Assembly: GCA_013146195.2 (NCBI GenBank)
Contig: CM028382.1
Span: 62,413,596-62,477,595 of the forward strand
Direction: 5' to 3'
DNA length: 64,000 nucleotides
From: Codonopsis lanceolata
Taxonomy: Eukaryota; Streptophyta; Magnoliopsida; Asterales; Campanulaceae
In this document: positions 11,722 through 22,183 of the stretch, one piece after another
How the letters are laid out: every line of letters begins with the position of its first letter
Position numbering within the stretch: position 1 is the first letter of the stretch
Position numbers and translations under genes: made by a program
The notes under the pieces: model-generated
What the model saw: only the letters and a program-made list of their open reading frames with translations
Database searches by the model: none
What the model was told of the DNA's origin: nothing

Positions 11722-11751
11722 AAACAGAATCTACTCTTAGTGACGTCAAGA

Positions 11752-11769
11752 GGAGGCTCTGATACCAAT
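11752..11769 (-). other. Copia-1 primer binding site
   Basis: The minus strand reads ATTGGTATCAGAG immediately inside the 5' LTR, complementary to initiator tRNA-Met, the usual primer for plant Copia elements. Confidence 0.85.
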
Positions 11770-12690
11770 TGAAAGAACAAAAGTAACTAGGATTCTCCAA
11801 AAATTGCAGCCAATGTAGTTTCCAATGTAGCTACCGATGTAGCTACAATGGAAGTCACAATGGCCAAAATAAAAGTGAACAGCAGAAGACTTAATACTAA
11901 AGCACAAAAATAAGCACAAATGTTTACCAAACATTCTACAAGACTATGCTTGTAGACCTAATCTCAAGGCCACAAAGATTTCATTAAAAAGGTTAATTGT
12001 TTTACAAAAAGATTGTGAAATCACCAAACAAAACACTCTCACAAGACAACAAGTCTTGGAGAGGAAAACACCCACAGAAAAACAGATATATAAAACGTGG
12101 GAAGAAACAAATAGCTTCATAAAATCAGCTAGGAAGTCAAAACAACATCATTGTCCAATGTCGCTTCCAATGTAGTAACATTCGAAGTCACATTAAAAAA
12201 CTGCGCACTGAAATCGAAATCGTTCGAACTTCGAAATTTACGCTTTTGATTTTCTCGAATCGCTCTCTCTCTAATGCGTGTTACTAGTTGCCCTTGTCTT
12301 CTATTTATAATGTTGAGGAAACCTACACACAAAGAAGGAATCCATCTCCAAGAAGGACAATGATTAGAATAAAAGCAACTTCCTTAATTTTCAGATTTTC
12401 TTACCATACCAAATAGGATTCTAAGGCACGGTTTTACTATAGGATTTGACATAGAATTTGTTTCCAAAAACAACACTAAGATTTAGGTCCAAGAAATCAA
12501 CAAATCTTTAGGAATATTTTGTTTTGGAAAATGACTCCTAAACTTTAGGACCAAGAAACCAAAAAATCTTTAGAAAAATTTTGTTTCCAAAATAGCCTCT
12601 AAAGATTTTGTTTCCAAATATCCACCAAAACTTTATGACCAAAAAAGGTTAAACAAAACCAAAATAGGTCATGCCTATTTTAGCCTAATA
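11770..12690 (-). repeat. Copia-1 5' LTR
   Basis: Matches 6853-7783 along its length. A TATA box (TATAAATAG on the minus strand) lies near 12298-12308. Repeated palindromes sit at 11810-11863 and 12155-12196. The right edge reads CCTAATA where the other LTR has CCTTACA, so the terminal CA has mutated. Confidence 0.9.
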
Positions 12691-13084
12691 ATAATTATGT
12701 TAGATAACTTTTTTTATTAGAAACAACATTGTCATAATATTTATATAAAAAAAACATATTAAGAATTATTTTTCGAATACAAAGTTAAAATTAGCATAAC
12801 TAATTCTTTTAATTACAAACTACCATGTGGATAGCATGATTTTTGTTTTAGTTATTATCTTCGACACACTGTTTAAGAAAAAATAATTAACTGAATATAA
12901 ATATTTGTATATTTATAACTTTCCACTATTACCCCCAATACTTCTACTAAACTTTTTGTAATTTGTAATGATTGAAAATTTCTCTCATATCAGATTTTAA
13001 ATTTATAATAATGAAATAGTTAAGGACGGTCAAATGCAATATGTTCCTTCTTTATTTAGGCTTATAGCTTTGGTAATAAATTAA

Positions 13085-13120
13085 AGACACACACACGCAC
13101 ACGTGCGCGCGCATATACAT

Positions 13121-13182
<62 letters not shown>

Positions 13183-13200
13183 CACACACATATACACATA
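13085..13200. repeat. CA/TA microsatellite
   Basis: Runs of CA, a CGCG patch and about 25 TA units. The surrounding 12696-13492 is AT-rich with no gene seen. Confidence 0.9.
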
Positions 13201-13492
13201 CAAACAAAATAAATGATCAGTTTTGAAATTAATAGAAAAATCCGTGATGAAAAAAATAAATGATTGCTACAATTAATTTGAGTACAAATTAGTGATAAAC
13301 GTTGTAAATTAGGAGCAAAAGGTCAAAATACTACAAATTTAGATATTAATAGAGAATTTTAAAGACCCGAGAAAGAAATTAACGGAGACAAAGTAAAAAA
13401 TGAATAGTGTTTATTGTAAGCGGCCGGTAAAAAATGAATATAAAATTGTTGACACATGATGACATGAACATCGATGGTTTTTGTTTTATTAA

Positions 13493-14158
13493 CTAGTAGT
13501 ATTTTTGTCCGTGTCGATGATACGGTGTTAATTTGTGAATTTATCAATAAATAAAGTAAATAATATGGAAATGATTAATATTTATTTATAATTTGTCTAA
13601 ATTAATTATGATAACAATTAAAAAGAAAAAAACAAATATTTCAAATTACAAAACTTACGATTTTTTTAAAAATTTATTTGTATACGAAATTGCGAGCCGA
13701 AAAAAAATTAAATTGATTAAGTTAATTATGATAACAATCAAAAAGAAAAAAAATTAAAATAGAAATATTCAAAACTTAGACATAAATTAAATTGAGATTC
13801 AGTTTCAAAAAATAAATTGATTAAGTTAATTACGATAACAATTAAAAAGAAAAAAACAAATATTTCAAATTACAAAACTTACGACTTTTTTTTTTTTTTT
13901 GCATAAAATTGATTAATTAATTAAAATATCGAAAAGAAAATGGACGTGAGTTTGGTGGAGGAAGGATTAGCAGCCATCAACTGTCAATAATGGGGGGAGT
14001 GGGAGAGAGAGGGTGGGGTAGTTGTTCAACCGTTGTTCACACATGTGAACTCGAGGAGTGATAATGACCGTATGATCTCAGTAAAAGAATCAATCTCAGC
14101 CCCTAAATAGCTTTAGTCAATTGCACATGTGCGACTATGAGCTATATTATATTATAGA
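13493..14158 (-). mobile_element. Helitron 1 of a tandem pair
   Basis: On the minus strand it starts with TCTATAATATAATATAGC at 14158 and ends in CTAG (13493-13496), preceded by a hairpin CCGTGTC/GATACGG (13509-13525). The base after CTAG on that strand is T, as expected for insertion between A and T. Inside, a block including AATTACGATAACAATTAAAA is present in about three diverged copies (near 13600, 13720 and 13820). No Rep/helicase is encoded, so it is non-autonomous. Confidence 0.65.
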
Positions 14159-15064
14159 CTAGTTTTTGTAACCGTGCCTATGGCACGACGTTATTATGAC
14201 TTGATTGAAGTATGAAGAAGACAATATGTGAATATTCCAATATATGTTTATGATTTTATTGGTGTCGGGTCAATGTAAACTACACAACGAAAGAAAACAA
14301 AACCCAAAAATTAAAGAAAAAATACATTTTATTTACTGCTACGTTTATGACATTGTGTATAAGACTTAAAAGATGAATTTAATGTAAATCAATCAAAATC
14401 AAATATTACGATTGAGACACTTCATGAAACAGTTCATTGGATATCGTATGGAAAAAAAAACAAAAATATTGAAATAATAATCGAGTATAATTCATTAATT
14501 TCAAATGAAAAGCAATTATGAAATATTCAAACTTTTAGCAAAAGAAATGAGATTATAATAATAATATTTTATTGTTTTCAATAACAACTTAATCTTCCTC
14601 TTGAGGCTCTTGCTTCACAACAATAAATAGTTTGAAAACGCGACTTGCAATAAAATTTTTCATTATCTGCACCTGCGTGTGAGAGAAAAAAGATATCAAC
14701 ATATTTACTTAATTTTATATAATTTATGCATAAGAGTCGATTAATTAAAATATCAAAAAAGAATAGTCATACACACCCAAGGTTCTTTTCCTTTTGTTGA
14801 ACGTGAAGGTTGTTCCATATTGTGAAAGTTGTTGCTGCGTAGATGATTAAGAAGAATTTTAAAAAGATTAAGGGAAGGATAATTTAGTAAACGGTCATAG
14901 TTTTATGGATCAAATATTTGGTTTAACCTTAAATCATGTAAACAGACGAATTGAACTCGGTGAGTGATAATGATCGTAGGATCTCAATAAAGGAATCAAT
15001 CGCAGTCCCTAAATAGCTTTAATCAATTGAACATGTGCTACTATGAGCTATATTATATTATAGA
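14159..15064 (-). mobile_element. Helitron 2 of a tandem pair
   Basis: The minus strand runs from TCTATAATATAATATAGC at 15064 to CTAG at 14162-14159. A hairpin CGTGCC-TAT-GGCACG (14173-14187) lies 10 bases from CTAG, the textbook Helitron 3' end. The flanking base outside the TC end is A. Its first ~110 bases are close to those of Helitron 1, and its CTAG end abuts the start of Helitron 1 with no spacer. Confidence 0.8.
14589..14818 (-). CDS. Possible two-exon mini-gene carried by Helitron 2
   Basis: An ATG at 14818 opens 14 codons (MEQPSRSTKGKEPW) to a possible GTGTGTATG donor at 14776. A CACACGCAG acceptor precedes 14672, where 27 codons follow in the same phase, ending KQEPQEED then TAA at 14589. 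Small captured gene pieces are common in Helitrons. The product is unrecognised and the splice prediction rests on consensus alone; this may be chance. Confidence 0.2.
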
Positions 15065-15620
15065 TATTTATTATTTTAACTATGAATACAAATATACAAT
15101 ATTAACATTACTACTCCAATAAATGTTTTTAGAATCTCATTAGAATAAGTAAATTTGTAATTAAAGTTTTAATAATTGACACAAATTGTTTTTTTTTTTT
15201 AAATATCTTCCTGAAAAGAAGGGAGTATATGTTTTGCATGAGACTATACCCGGGTAAACTGGCTTTGTATAGAGTCCTCTACGTTATGCACTTGAATATA
15301 GAGCAACCATTTTACACTCGTTTTAAGCTAAGTAACTTGGGTTCTATTTTGAGTCTATCTTAAACAATTTATGTATTGTCATTAATTCTTTTAAAAAATA
15401 TATGTATTGTTTAATTAATTCTTAATTAAATAATTTACGTATATTATTTTAGGGCAACAATGTATGAGGAAGTAACTAGTCTTATATATAATTCATAATT
15501 AATTAAGGTTATGAAATTATATATAATTTTTTTTACGAATCACGTACAAAAATGATATGGCAACATATTTCCTTTCATATATGATGTAATCGAAAGGTTA
15601 TGAAAAAATATGGGTGGTTG

Positions 15621-16400
15621 TTACTCCCCCAATTTTCGGTAAAGAGTTTCTATTTGAAAACCAAATTTTTTTTTTAAAAAAAAGAAGATATTTTTAGCAG
15701 TACATTAATAGGTCTGGTAATTGGGTGAGTTGAGTTTTGGTTAGATTGAAATGGATAACGGGTCGAAATTCGTTAGAACTCAAATATCAAACAGGTCGGA
15801 ACGGGTAACATGTTAAAGCGATTCGACCCGGTTTGACCCACTCCCAAAATATAAAACTATGGTATAAAAAGTCGTAGGTTGAAAAGGCTAATGAGTTGTA
15901 ATTGTCAGATATATTCATTAGTAATAAAATGACACTTATATATCATAATTTTTTAAAATAAACTCTTTAAGTGAAACATTCTAAAATAAAATAGTTGACT
16001 CCTTGTCTTTTTAGTAGTCTATTAATAAAAAAATAACACTTATATATCGTAATTTTGAAAAATAAACTCTTTAAATAAAACATTTTAAAATAAAATAATG
16101 GACTCTTTGAACGGAGATCAATCACATTGATATATCTCTTAAATATTAGTTGACTTGGAGGTCGAATATAACCTCAATCATTTCAGATTCTTTTCATAAA
16201 TTTGTATCTATCTATATATATGTACTGTTCTTCAATTCTTCTTAGGTAATACTCCGTTTTGAACAAAAATTCTCGTTTGAAAGTCAAACATTTTTTTAAA
16301 AAATAATACTTTTAGTAGTCGATTGGTCATTAGTAATATGATGATATTTTTATATCTTAATTTTTTAAAATGGACTTTTTAAATGAAACATCAAAAAATA
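15621..16400. repeat. MITE debris related to 19194-19371
   Basis: Two fragments (about 15625-16126 and 16250-16400) share words such as AAAATAAACTCTTTAA and TGACACTTATATATC with the MITE at 19194-19371. The first is interrupted by the GGGTCGAA-type repeat at 15712-15905; the second is cut by a Stowaway copy. The 15065-15620 stretch before it shows no gene. Confidence 0.5.
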
Positions 16401-16408
16401 GAATAGTA

Positions 16409-16666
16409 CTCCCTCTGTCCCTAAATTATCGTCTTCCTTTCATTTTTCGTCCGTCCCAAAATAATTGTCCACTTTGAAACTTACCTTTTTAGAACATCAC
16501 TTTTACCACTTTACCCTTACTTTTTCACCTTACTTTAATTATGGACCACATACACATGGGCTTTAAAGGAAACTACACATTAAACCAATATAAATAATCA
16601 AGTTAATTGTTTTTTCTTAATCTGTGCGCTGGGTCAACCAGGACAATAATTTAGGGACGGAGGGAG
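16409..16666. mobile_element. Stowaway-like MITE copy 2
   Basis: Termini CTCCCTCTGTCCCTAAATTA and the matching TAATTTAGGGACGGAGGGAG with TA on both sides. It is the same family as 3906-4161 and is inserted into an older MITE fragment. Confidence 0.9.
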
Positions 16667-16669
16667 TAA

Positions 16670-17149
16670 TTTTTTTGCTCGGAACAGAGGATACATGTCT
16701 TCATATGAATCATCTCTCTTTTTGAATCTCCAATATATTAAATAGAGGAGGCAAACGCGCGGGCGGCACCCATATCGGTAATGTGCTCAAATAAACGGGT
16801 GAGTTAGTACTCATTTAATAATATGAACAAATATGGGTAGGTAAAAAATGGGCATGGGTGCCCATGGATGCCCGTTTACTCATTAACACAAAATTATTAA
16901 ATGAATACAATAATTACAAAAAAAAAAATCATTCCTTAACAAAAAATACTCAAAAATTACAAAAGCATTAATTTCACAAAAAAAAAAAAAAAAAAAAGAA
17001 AACTGGGAAGGGAAAGCCTACAGTGTAACATGGGTGGATTTTTTATTTATTTATAAAAGGGGGCATGGTAAGGGAGAGCCTACAGTGGTGGTCCTGGCGG
17101 ATCTAAGTGAGATTGGGGGTGTGGGGGAGGATCCAACACGAGTCAGAAT
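16670..17149. other. Low-complexity and GGGTGCCCAT-rich DNA
   Basis: There is no gene. The words GGGCATGGGTGCCCATGG (near 16850) and relatives around 17640-17725 and 18960-19000 suggest one unnamed repeat unit into which the Helitron and TRIM array were inserted. A poly(A) run lies near 16978. Confidence 0.35.
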
Positions 17150-17413
17150 TTTGCAATATATATATAGAGCTCATACTCACATATGTGTAATTGATTAAAG
17201 CTATCTAAAGGTTGAGATTTATTCTTTTATCGAAATCTTACGTTTACGATTAAAACATATCTTCATATGTGCGAATGCGGTTTTTCAACTATATGTCTCT
17301 CTCTTTCCAACTCCCTCACTTATATTTCTCAATATTTTATTATTTTTGTTGGATTTCATTGAATAATCTACTCCGTACTAACGACGTGCCATAGGCACGA
17401 GCAGACAATCTAG
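17150..17413 (+). mobile_element. Short Helitron, plus strand
   Basis: The 3' end is a model Helitron terminus: hairpin CGTGCC-ATA-GGCACG (17385-17399), 10 bases, CTAG (17410-17413), then T. The 5' portion (ATAGAGCTCATACTCACA, then AATTGATTAAAGCTATCTAA) is homologous to the 5' ends of the tandem pair at 13493-15064. The exact TC start is not clear. Confidence 0.7.
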
Positions 17414-17725
17414 TATATATATATTAAACGTCATTATTAATTTTAAGCTATTTTATAATTATGTATGTAATGGATAAAACAAATAGGCTCAAGTTGACTT
17501 TTCAATGCATTCTTTTCGATGAAGGAGAAACATGGAGATAGAGATGGAGATAATGGTGGATGCAGTTGAATATCTGAAAGACGAATGGAGATATCATAGA
17601 GAGAGGGAGTAAAAATCAGAGCAAAATTGGATGAGTAAGAGAATGAGTTTTAGCATGGGTGCCCAAGTGGGCGCCCATTTAGTCCATCAAAATTAATGGT
17701 CTCAAATGGGCATGCCCATTTATAC
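17414..17725. other. Spacer before the TRIM array
   Basis: No gene is seen; it contains GGGTGCCCAAGTGGGCGCCC-type words and ends in TATAC, the target duplication of the TRIM array. Confidence 0.4.
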
Positions 17726-17930
17726 TGTAATGCCCCGAGCCCGAGAGTCTAGTCCGCTACGTGTAGCCCATACACTGGCCCACTGAGCACACAACACTTT
17801 AGGTCATCAGGCCCACCACAAGCCGACCAAAAAGTCCATGGATGATGTTGGTGCCCAGTAGTAGCGCATGGCTACCTTATAAATCAAACACAAGTCCCAC
17901 ATCTGCCCGATGTGGGATTGGGGTATTACA
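17726..17930 (-). repeat. TRIM LTR 1 (inverted)
   Basis: Reverse complement of the other three LTRs. With LTR 2 it forms a ~200-base inverted repeat with a 51-base loop. Confidence 0.85.
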
Positions 17931-17981
17931 ATTTTGGCTTAATTGGTTGGGTATTTGTATAAGGATTTGAGTAGGGGAGAT

Positions 17982-18177
17982 TGTAATACCCCATCCCACA
18001 TCGGGTATGTGTGGGAATTGTGTTCGATTTATAAGGTGGCCACACACTACCTCTGAGCACCAACATCATCCATGGACTTTTTGGTCGGCTTATGGTGGGC
18101 CTGATGACCCAAGGTGTTGCGTGCTCAGTGGGCCAGTGTGTGGGCTACACGTAGCGGGCCGGGCTCGGGTCGTTACA
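17982..18177 (+). repeat. TRIM LTR 2
   Basis: Starts TGTAATACCCCATCCCACAT and ends GGGTCGTTACA; the primer site follows. Preceded by GAGTAGGGGAGAT. Confidence 0.85.
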
Positions 18178-18359
18178 AATGGTATCAAAGCGGGTCTCGG
18201 CCGGAAATGTGGGGACAAAGTGCTATGTGGGCCAAAGTACTACACCGTAGAAGGTGGGAGCCACCTCTTGATCCCCGTACGAGCCACCTCTTGAATCCTA
18301 CATCGCCCGGGGTACGATTCGGCCTTGACGAAGACGTCAAGGATTTGAGTGGGGGAGAT

Positions 18360-18564
18360 TGTAATACCTCAATCTCACATCAGATAGATGTGGGACTTGT
18401 GTTTTATTTATACGGTAGGCATGTGCTACTACTGGGCACCAACATCATCCATGAACTTTTGGGTCGACATGTGGTGGGTCTGATGACCCAAGGTGCTGCG
18501 TGCTCAGTGGACCAGTGTGTGGGCTACGCGTAGCGAATCGGGCTTTCGGGCTCGGGGCGTTACA
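18360..18564 (+). repeat. TRIM LTR 3 (shared)
   Basis: Serves as 3' LTR of the left unit and 5' LTR of the right unit. Preceded by GAGTGGGGGAGAT and followed by AATGGTATCAAAGC. Confidence 0.85.
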
Positions 18565-18748
18565 AATGGTATCAAAGCAGGTCCCGACCGGAAATGCGGG
18601 AATAAAGTGCTGTGCAGGAGACCAAAGTGCTACACCGCAGAAGGTGGGAGCCACCTCTTGATCCCCGTACATGCCACCTCTTGAATCCTGCATCGTCCGG
18701 GTACGATTCGGCCTTGACGAGAACGTCAAGGATTTGAGTGGGGGAGAT

Positions 18749-18953
18749 TGTAATACCTCAATCCCACATCGGGTAGATGTGAGACTTGTGTTTGATTTAT
18801 ATGGTAGTCATGCGCTACTACTGGGCACCAACATCATCCATGGACTTTTGGGTCGGCTTGTGATGGGCCTGATGACCCAAGGTACTGCGTGCTCAGTGGG
18901 CCAATGTGTGGACTACACGTAACAGACCGGGCTCTCGAGCTCGGGTCGTTACA
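18749..18953 (+). repeat. TRIM LTR 4
   Basis: The last LTR, followed directly by the TATAC duplication. Preceded by the same polypurine tract as LTR 3. Confidence 0.85.
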
Positions 18954-19193
18954 TATACCCACTTAAAATGGTGAATGTATCCATACTCATTATCTATTAC
19001 GTGGTCTGAATAGAAAAATGAGCGCGAACAAAAATTGCAACCTCTAATACTCCAATATTATGCATAAACACATTGCTCACCGGATGATGCTACTTGACCC
19101 AATGCAACTTGGATTGTGATGGCTGTACGGGTTCAAAGCTCAATAGTTCAAGTAAAACGAGGGAATTTATAATAGTAAAGTGCAACTCATATA

Positions 19194-19371
19194 CTTCATC
19201 TGTTTATGAGCTAAGAGTTCACTATTTTATTTTAAAATATTTTACTTAAAGAGTTTATTTTAAAAAATTAAAGTATAAAAGTGTCAATTTATTACTAATG
19301 TACTATTAAAAATGTCACTTTTTAAAAAATTTGATTTTCAAACATGGATTCTTTACCAAAAATGGTGGGAG
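19194..19371. mobile_element. Short MITE, second family
   Basis: Degenerate inverted termini (CTTCATCTGTTTATGAGCTA and the complement of CTCCCACCATTTTTGGTAAA) flanked by TA, with internal words shared with fragments at 15621-16400. No coding. Confidence 0.55.
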
Positions 19372-20288
19372 TATTACATATTTCAAGGTTGCAAAGGCTA
19401 CGTTTTCGGCTTTGCCTGATTTGTTGGCAAAACAGCGGCTAGCAGGTCTTAATTTGTGGTGATTTTAGTCCCATTATTAAGCCCAATGTAGCCTTGTTGT
19501 CAGTGGCGGATCCAGGAAAATTTTAAAGTGGATTCAAAATTATAACTATTACATAAAAACATTAGAAATTACAATTGTTCCCTACGCGTTTTCATATTAT
19601 GAAAACGTTTAATTACATCATCATTTGTAACACTATTAAACAACTCTTTTTCAATATAACATACAAGAGAGTCACTTAAAAATTGATCGCACATTCGATT
19701 TCGCAAATCCGTCTTGACAATATTCATTGCTGAGAAACATCTTTCTACACGTGCTGTTGCTATAGGCAAAAGCAACGCTAACTTCAAAAGCCGATACATC
19801 AACGGGTACGACAAATATTTGTTTGTTTGCACTAGCAATGCAGATAGATCACCAAGCCCCTTCAATTGGCTGAATTTGTCATCTGTTCGCACATCCATAA
19901 TATATGTCTCTAATTGATTCTTAATAGTCATACGCTCAAATACTGAGAAGTCATGAGGATAAAATTGAGTCATTCTTATCAATGTTGTTGTATTAAAATC
20001 ACAAAAATCATTACTTGGATTCAAACTAGCAACACAAAGAAGCAACTCAGAATTGACCTCATTGAATCGATCATTAATCTCGAAAAGTTGCTTATCCATA
20101 ATGGCATAAAAACATTCAACACGATAATGAAAATCGTTAGTAACGTGACTTCTATGTCGAGGTCTGTGAGCATCAACATATTCAACATTCATATCCAAAC
20201 AATCAATCTTATTTTCATTGCAAAATGCATTGATGTCACCTAAAAGAGATTCACATAAAATATCAAGACCTATTAAAACATTAACAAA

Positions 20289-22183
20289 TGTCAAGTTACA
20301 GGGTCAAAAGTGCAAAAGGACAAAGCAGGATGCGCAAAAGAACGAACTGCAGGGACTAAAGTGCACAAAAAGGGCCAAGTTTCAAATTGGGCATGGCCAC
20401 CCCCAAAATTGGGCATGGCGCCCAATTTTAGTAGGTTTGGCGCCCAATTTCCTCTCTTCTGCGCACAGTGCTCCATTCATTTGCCGTAAAACACAATTTC
20501 GTCTGCGCAATGTACAACCACTTGATGCATGAAGAAGGAATTTTATTTCCTTCCGTGTCCTTGTTTCAGCCTATAAATACAGAGTCCCGGCTCCTCATTT
20601 CAACACACCTTTCCTTCGATAAACTTCTTCGCGTAGTCGTTACGTTGGAGAAATAGAGAGCGAAGTGAGATAGTGAGCGATCACCTCAAAAAGCCTCGAA
20701 ACTCTGCCAAACCTCCTCCAAACACAAAACCAACCGGTAGAAGTGAACCTTAGCCCCCCAGCTAGGTATCCACCCTTTTTCCCCGGTCCAAAAATCGTGG
20801 AAAGAGCAGTTGCTCTGCCCGATTTAAAAGGCCAAATCAGCCAGAAATAAGCCATTATTCTGCCCGATTTCAGCCTACCTCAAGCCAACAAACAACCAAA
20901 CACAAACAGTTACTCTGCCCAAACCCCGAGGCCAAAAGTAACTTTCAAAGAGCAGTCACGCTGCCCAAATTCACACAACACACAACACACAACAACAACA
21001 AAAAAAGACTTCCTCTCCCTGAAGGACAGAGCGAGCACACCCTAGGCTGTCTGTAAGTTTTATTTTAAAAGTCTTTCATTTTGTAAAAGTATTATTTCCA
21101 ATCCGGCCCAATGTAAATATATAAGCAGTTGTGCTGCCCGGATTTAGTTAGGAAATAGTACTAAATATAGCCGTTATTATGGCCAAATGTTTTCAGATGT
21201 ATTTGTAATTATTTGCTTTATTTATTCATTAAAGTCTTTACTTGTAAAAGTGTTATTTCCAATCCGGTCCAATGTAAATATATAAGCAGTTATGCTGCCC
21301 GGATTTAGTTAGGAAATAATACTAAATGTAGCCGTTATTATGGCAAAATATTTTCAAGTATATTTTGTGATTATTTGTAAAAGAGGCGTTTGCAAGTCTG
21401 TAAATAATATAGATGTAATGGATGTATTTGTAGGCAGTTAATGTTTTATTTAGCTGTTAAATTAATATAACAACAAGCATACTTTAGCCAAAAACCATTT
21501 TGAGACCGAAAGGGCGAGTTGGGTGCCTAGCACCTTCCCAACTCGTAACTTAGCATCCGAACCCGTTTTCATTATCTCTGGCTTTCTTTTTTTGGTTTTG
21601 CTTTATTTATTCCTTAAAATAAATATGGCGACTCTAAAACATTTTGGATCCAGTGGGGCCTCACAACATCTTTCTTTGCACTTTCACGTTCTCCCCTAAA
21701 AAAGGGAGAATGGAAATGGAAAGGTGATGTATTCCTATGTCCTGGTATCCCCTAAACAAGGGATAACTTGACGTAGAAAACCCAAAGCACCCATAGTGAT
21801 CCGAGATAGACCATAATGCTATTTTCATAAAATCCATAGTGGGGGCGCTGCAACATTCCTTCCTTGCACTTTCACGTTTTCCCCTAAAAAAGAGAGAATG
21901 GGAATAGAAGGGTGATGCATTCTCATATCCTGGTATCCCCTAAAAAAGGGATAACTTGATGCGGGAAACCCAAAGCTCCCATATTGGATCAAAAATCCAC
22001 TAAAAGCAACCGAGGCGCATTCCAACGCGCTATTCCGACAGCACTCCTCCCGCACTTTTGATTTCGTCCTCCCCTAGAAAAGCGAGGGTGGAACGGGAGC
22101 AGTGGATGTCACCGCATCCGCACGTACGCGCACCCCTATCCAAGGGCGCGCGGGGCGCGGGAGCACATTCCCGGGAACCCACA
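20289..22183 (+). mobile_element. LTR D, solo LTR inside the hAT gene
   Basis: A 1.9 kb non-coding block with TATAAATA (20572-20579) and a CT/CA-rich leader. It shares internal words with LTRs A-C (GACCGAAAGGGCGAGTTGGG, AACTCGTAACTTAGC). Its right end GGGAACCCA is confirmed because the same terminus reappears, inverted, at 63951. It holds a palindrome AAAATTGGGC/GCCCAATTTT (20405-20429). No convincing target duplication is seen and the left end (TGTCAAGTTACAGGG) is a best guess. Ty3/Gypsy origin is an inference from architecture. Confidence 0.6.
21650..22183 (+). repeat. Threefold degenerate repeat at the end of LTR D
   Basis: A unit of about 185 bases occurs three times, recognisable by CACTTTCACGTTTTCCCCTA (near 21679, 21868; diverged near 22053) and by TGGTATCCCCTAAA (absent or altered in the third). 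The third unit is strongly GC-rich. Confidence 0.65.

Larger units (their letters stand above)
6853..12690 (-). mobile_element. Copia-1: internally deleted Sirevirus-like retrotransposon
   Basis: A 5.8 kb element bounded by direct LTRs of about 930 and 921 bases and by a perfect ATAAT duplication (6848-6852 and 12691-12695). On the minus strand the order is 5' LTR, tRNA-Met primer site, gag, a linker normally found just before reverse transcriptase, a scrap of RNase H, long 3' non-coding region, polypurine tract, 3' LTR. Protease, integrase and nearly all of reverse transcriptase are missing, yet gag and all replication signals remain. It could have moved only with enzymes supplied in trans. 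The gag and linker style (two CCHC knuckles, coiled coil, MWVPKG) points to the SIRE/Maximus lineage of Ty1/Copia. Confidence 0.9.
17726..18953. mobile_element. Rearranged TRIM array with one inverted LTR
   Basis: Four LTRs of about 200 bases: one inverted (17726-17930) and three direct (17982-18177, 18360-18564, 18749-18953). The direct LTRs run TGTAATACC...GTTACA. After each of the first two comes AATGGTATCAAAGC, a tRNA-Met primer site, and before each direct LTR comes a polypurine tract ending GGGGAGAT. Internal segments are only about 183 bases and code for nothing, the definition of a TRIM. The whole array is flanked by one TATAC duplication (17721-17725 and 18954-18958), so it behaves as a single insertion despite its inverted left LTR. 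The frames over it are LTR shadows, not genes. Confidence 0.85.

Noticed and set aside
18007..18922. Frames over the TRIM array
   Set aside because: They repeat with each LTR and cross primer sites and polypurine tracts; they are shadows of non-coding LTR sequence.
21626..21634. TGGCGACTC as a tRNA-Arg primer site ending an Ogre/Tat LTR inside LTR D
   Set aside because: The homologous LTRs A-C carry the same region well inside their TG...CA ends, and the D terminus is confirmed further right by the inverted match at 63951, so the word is internal to the LTR.
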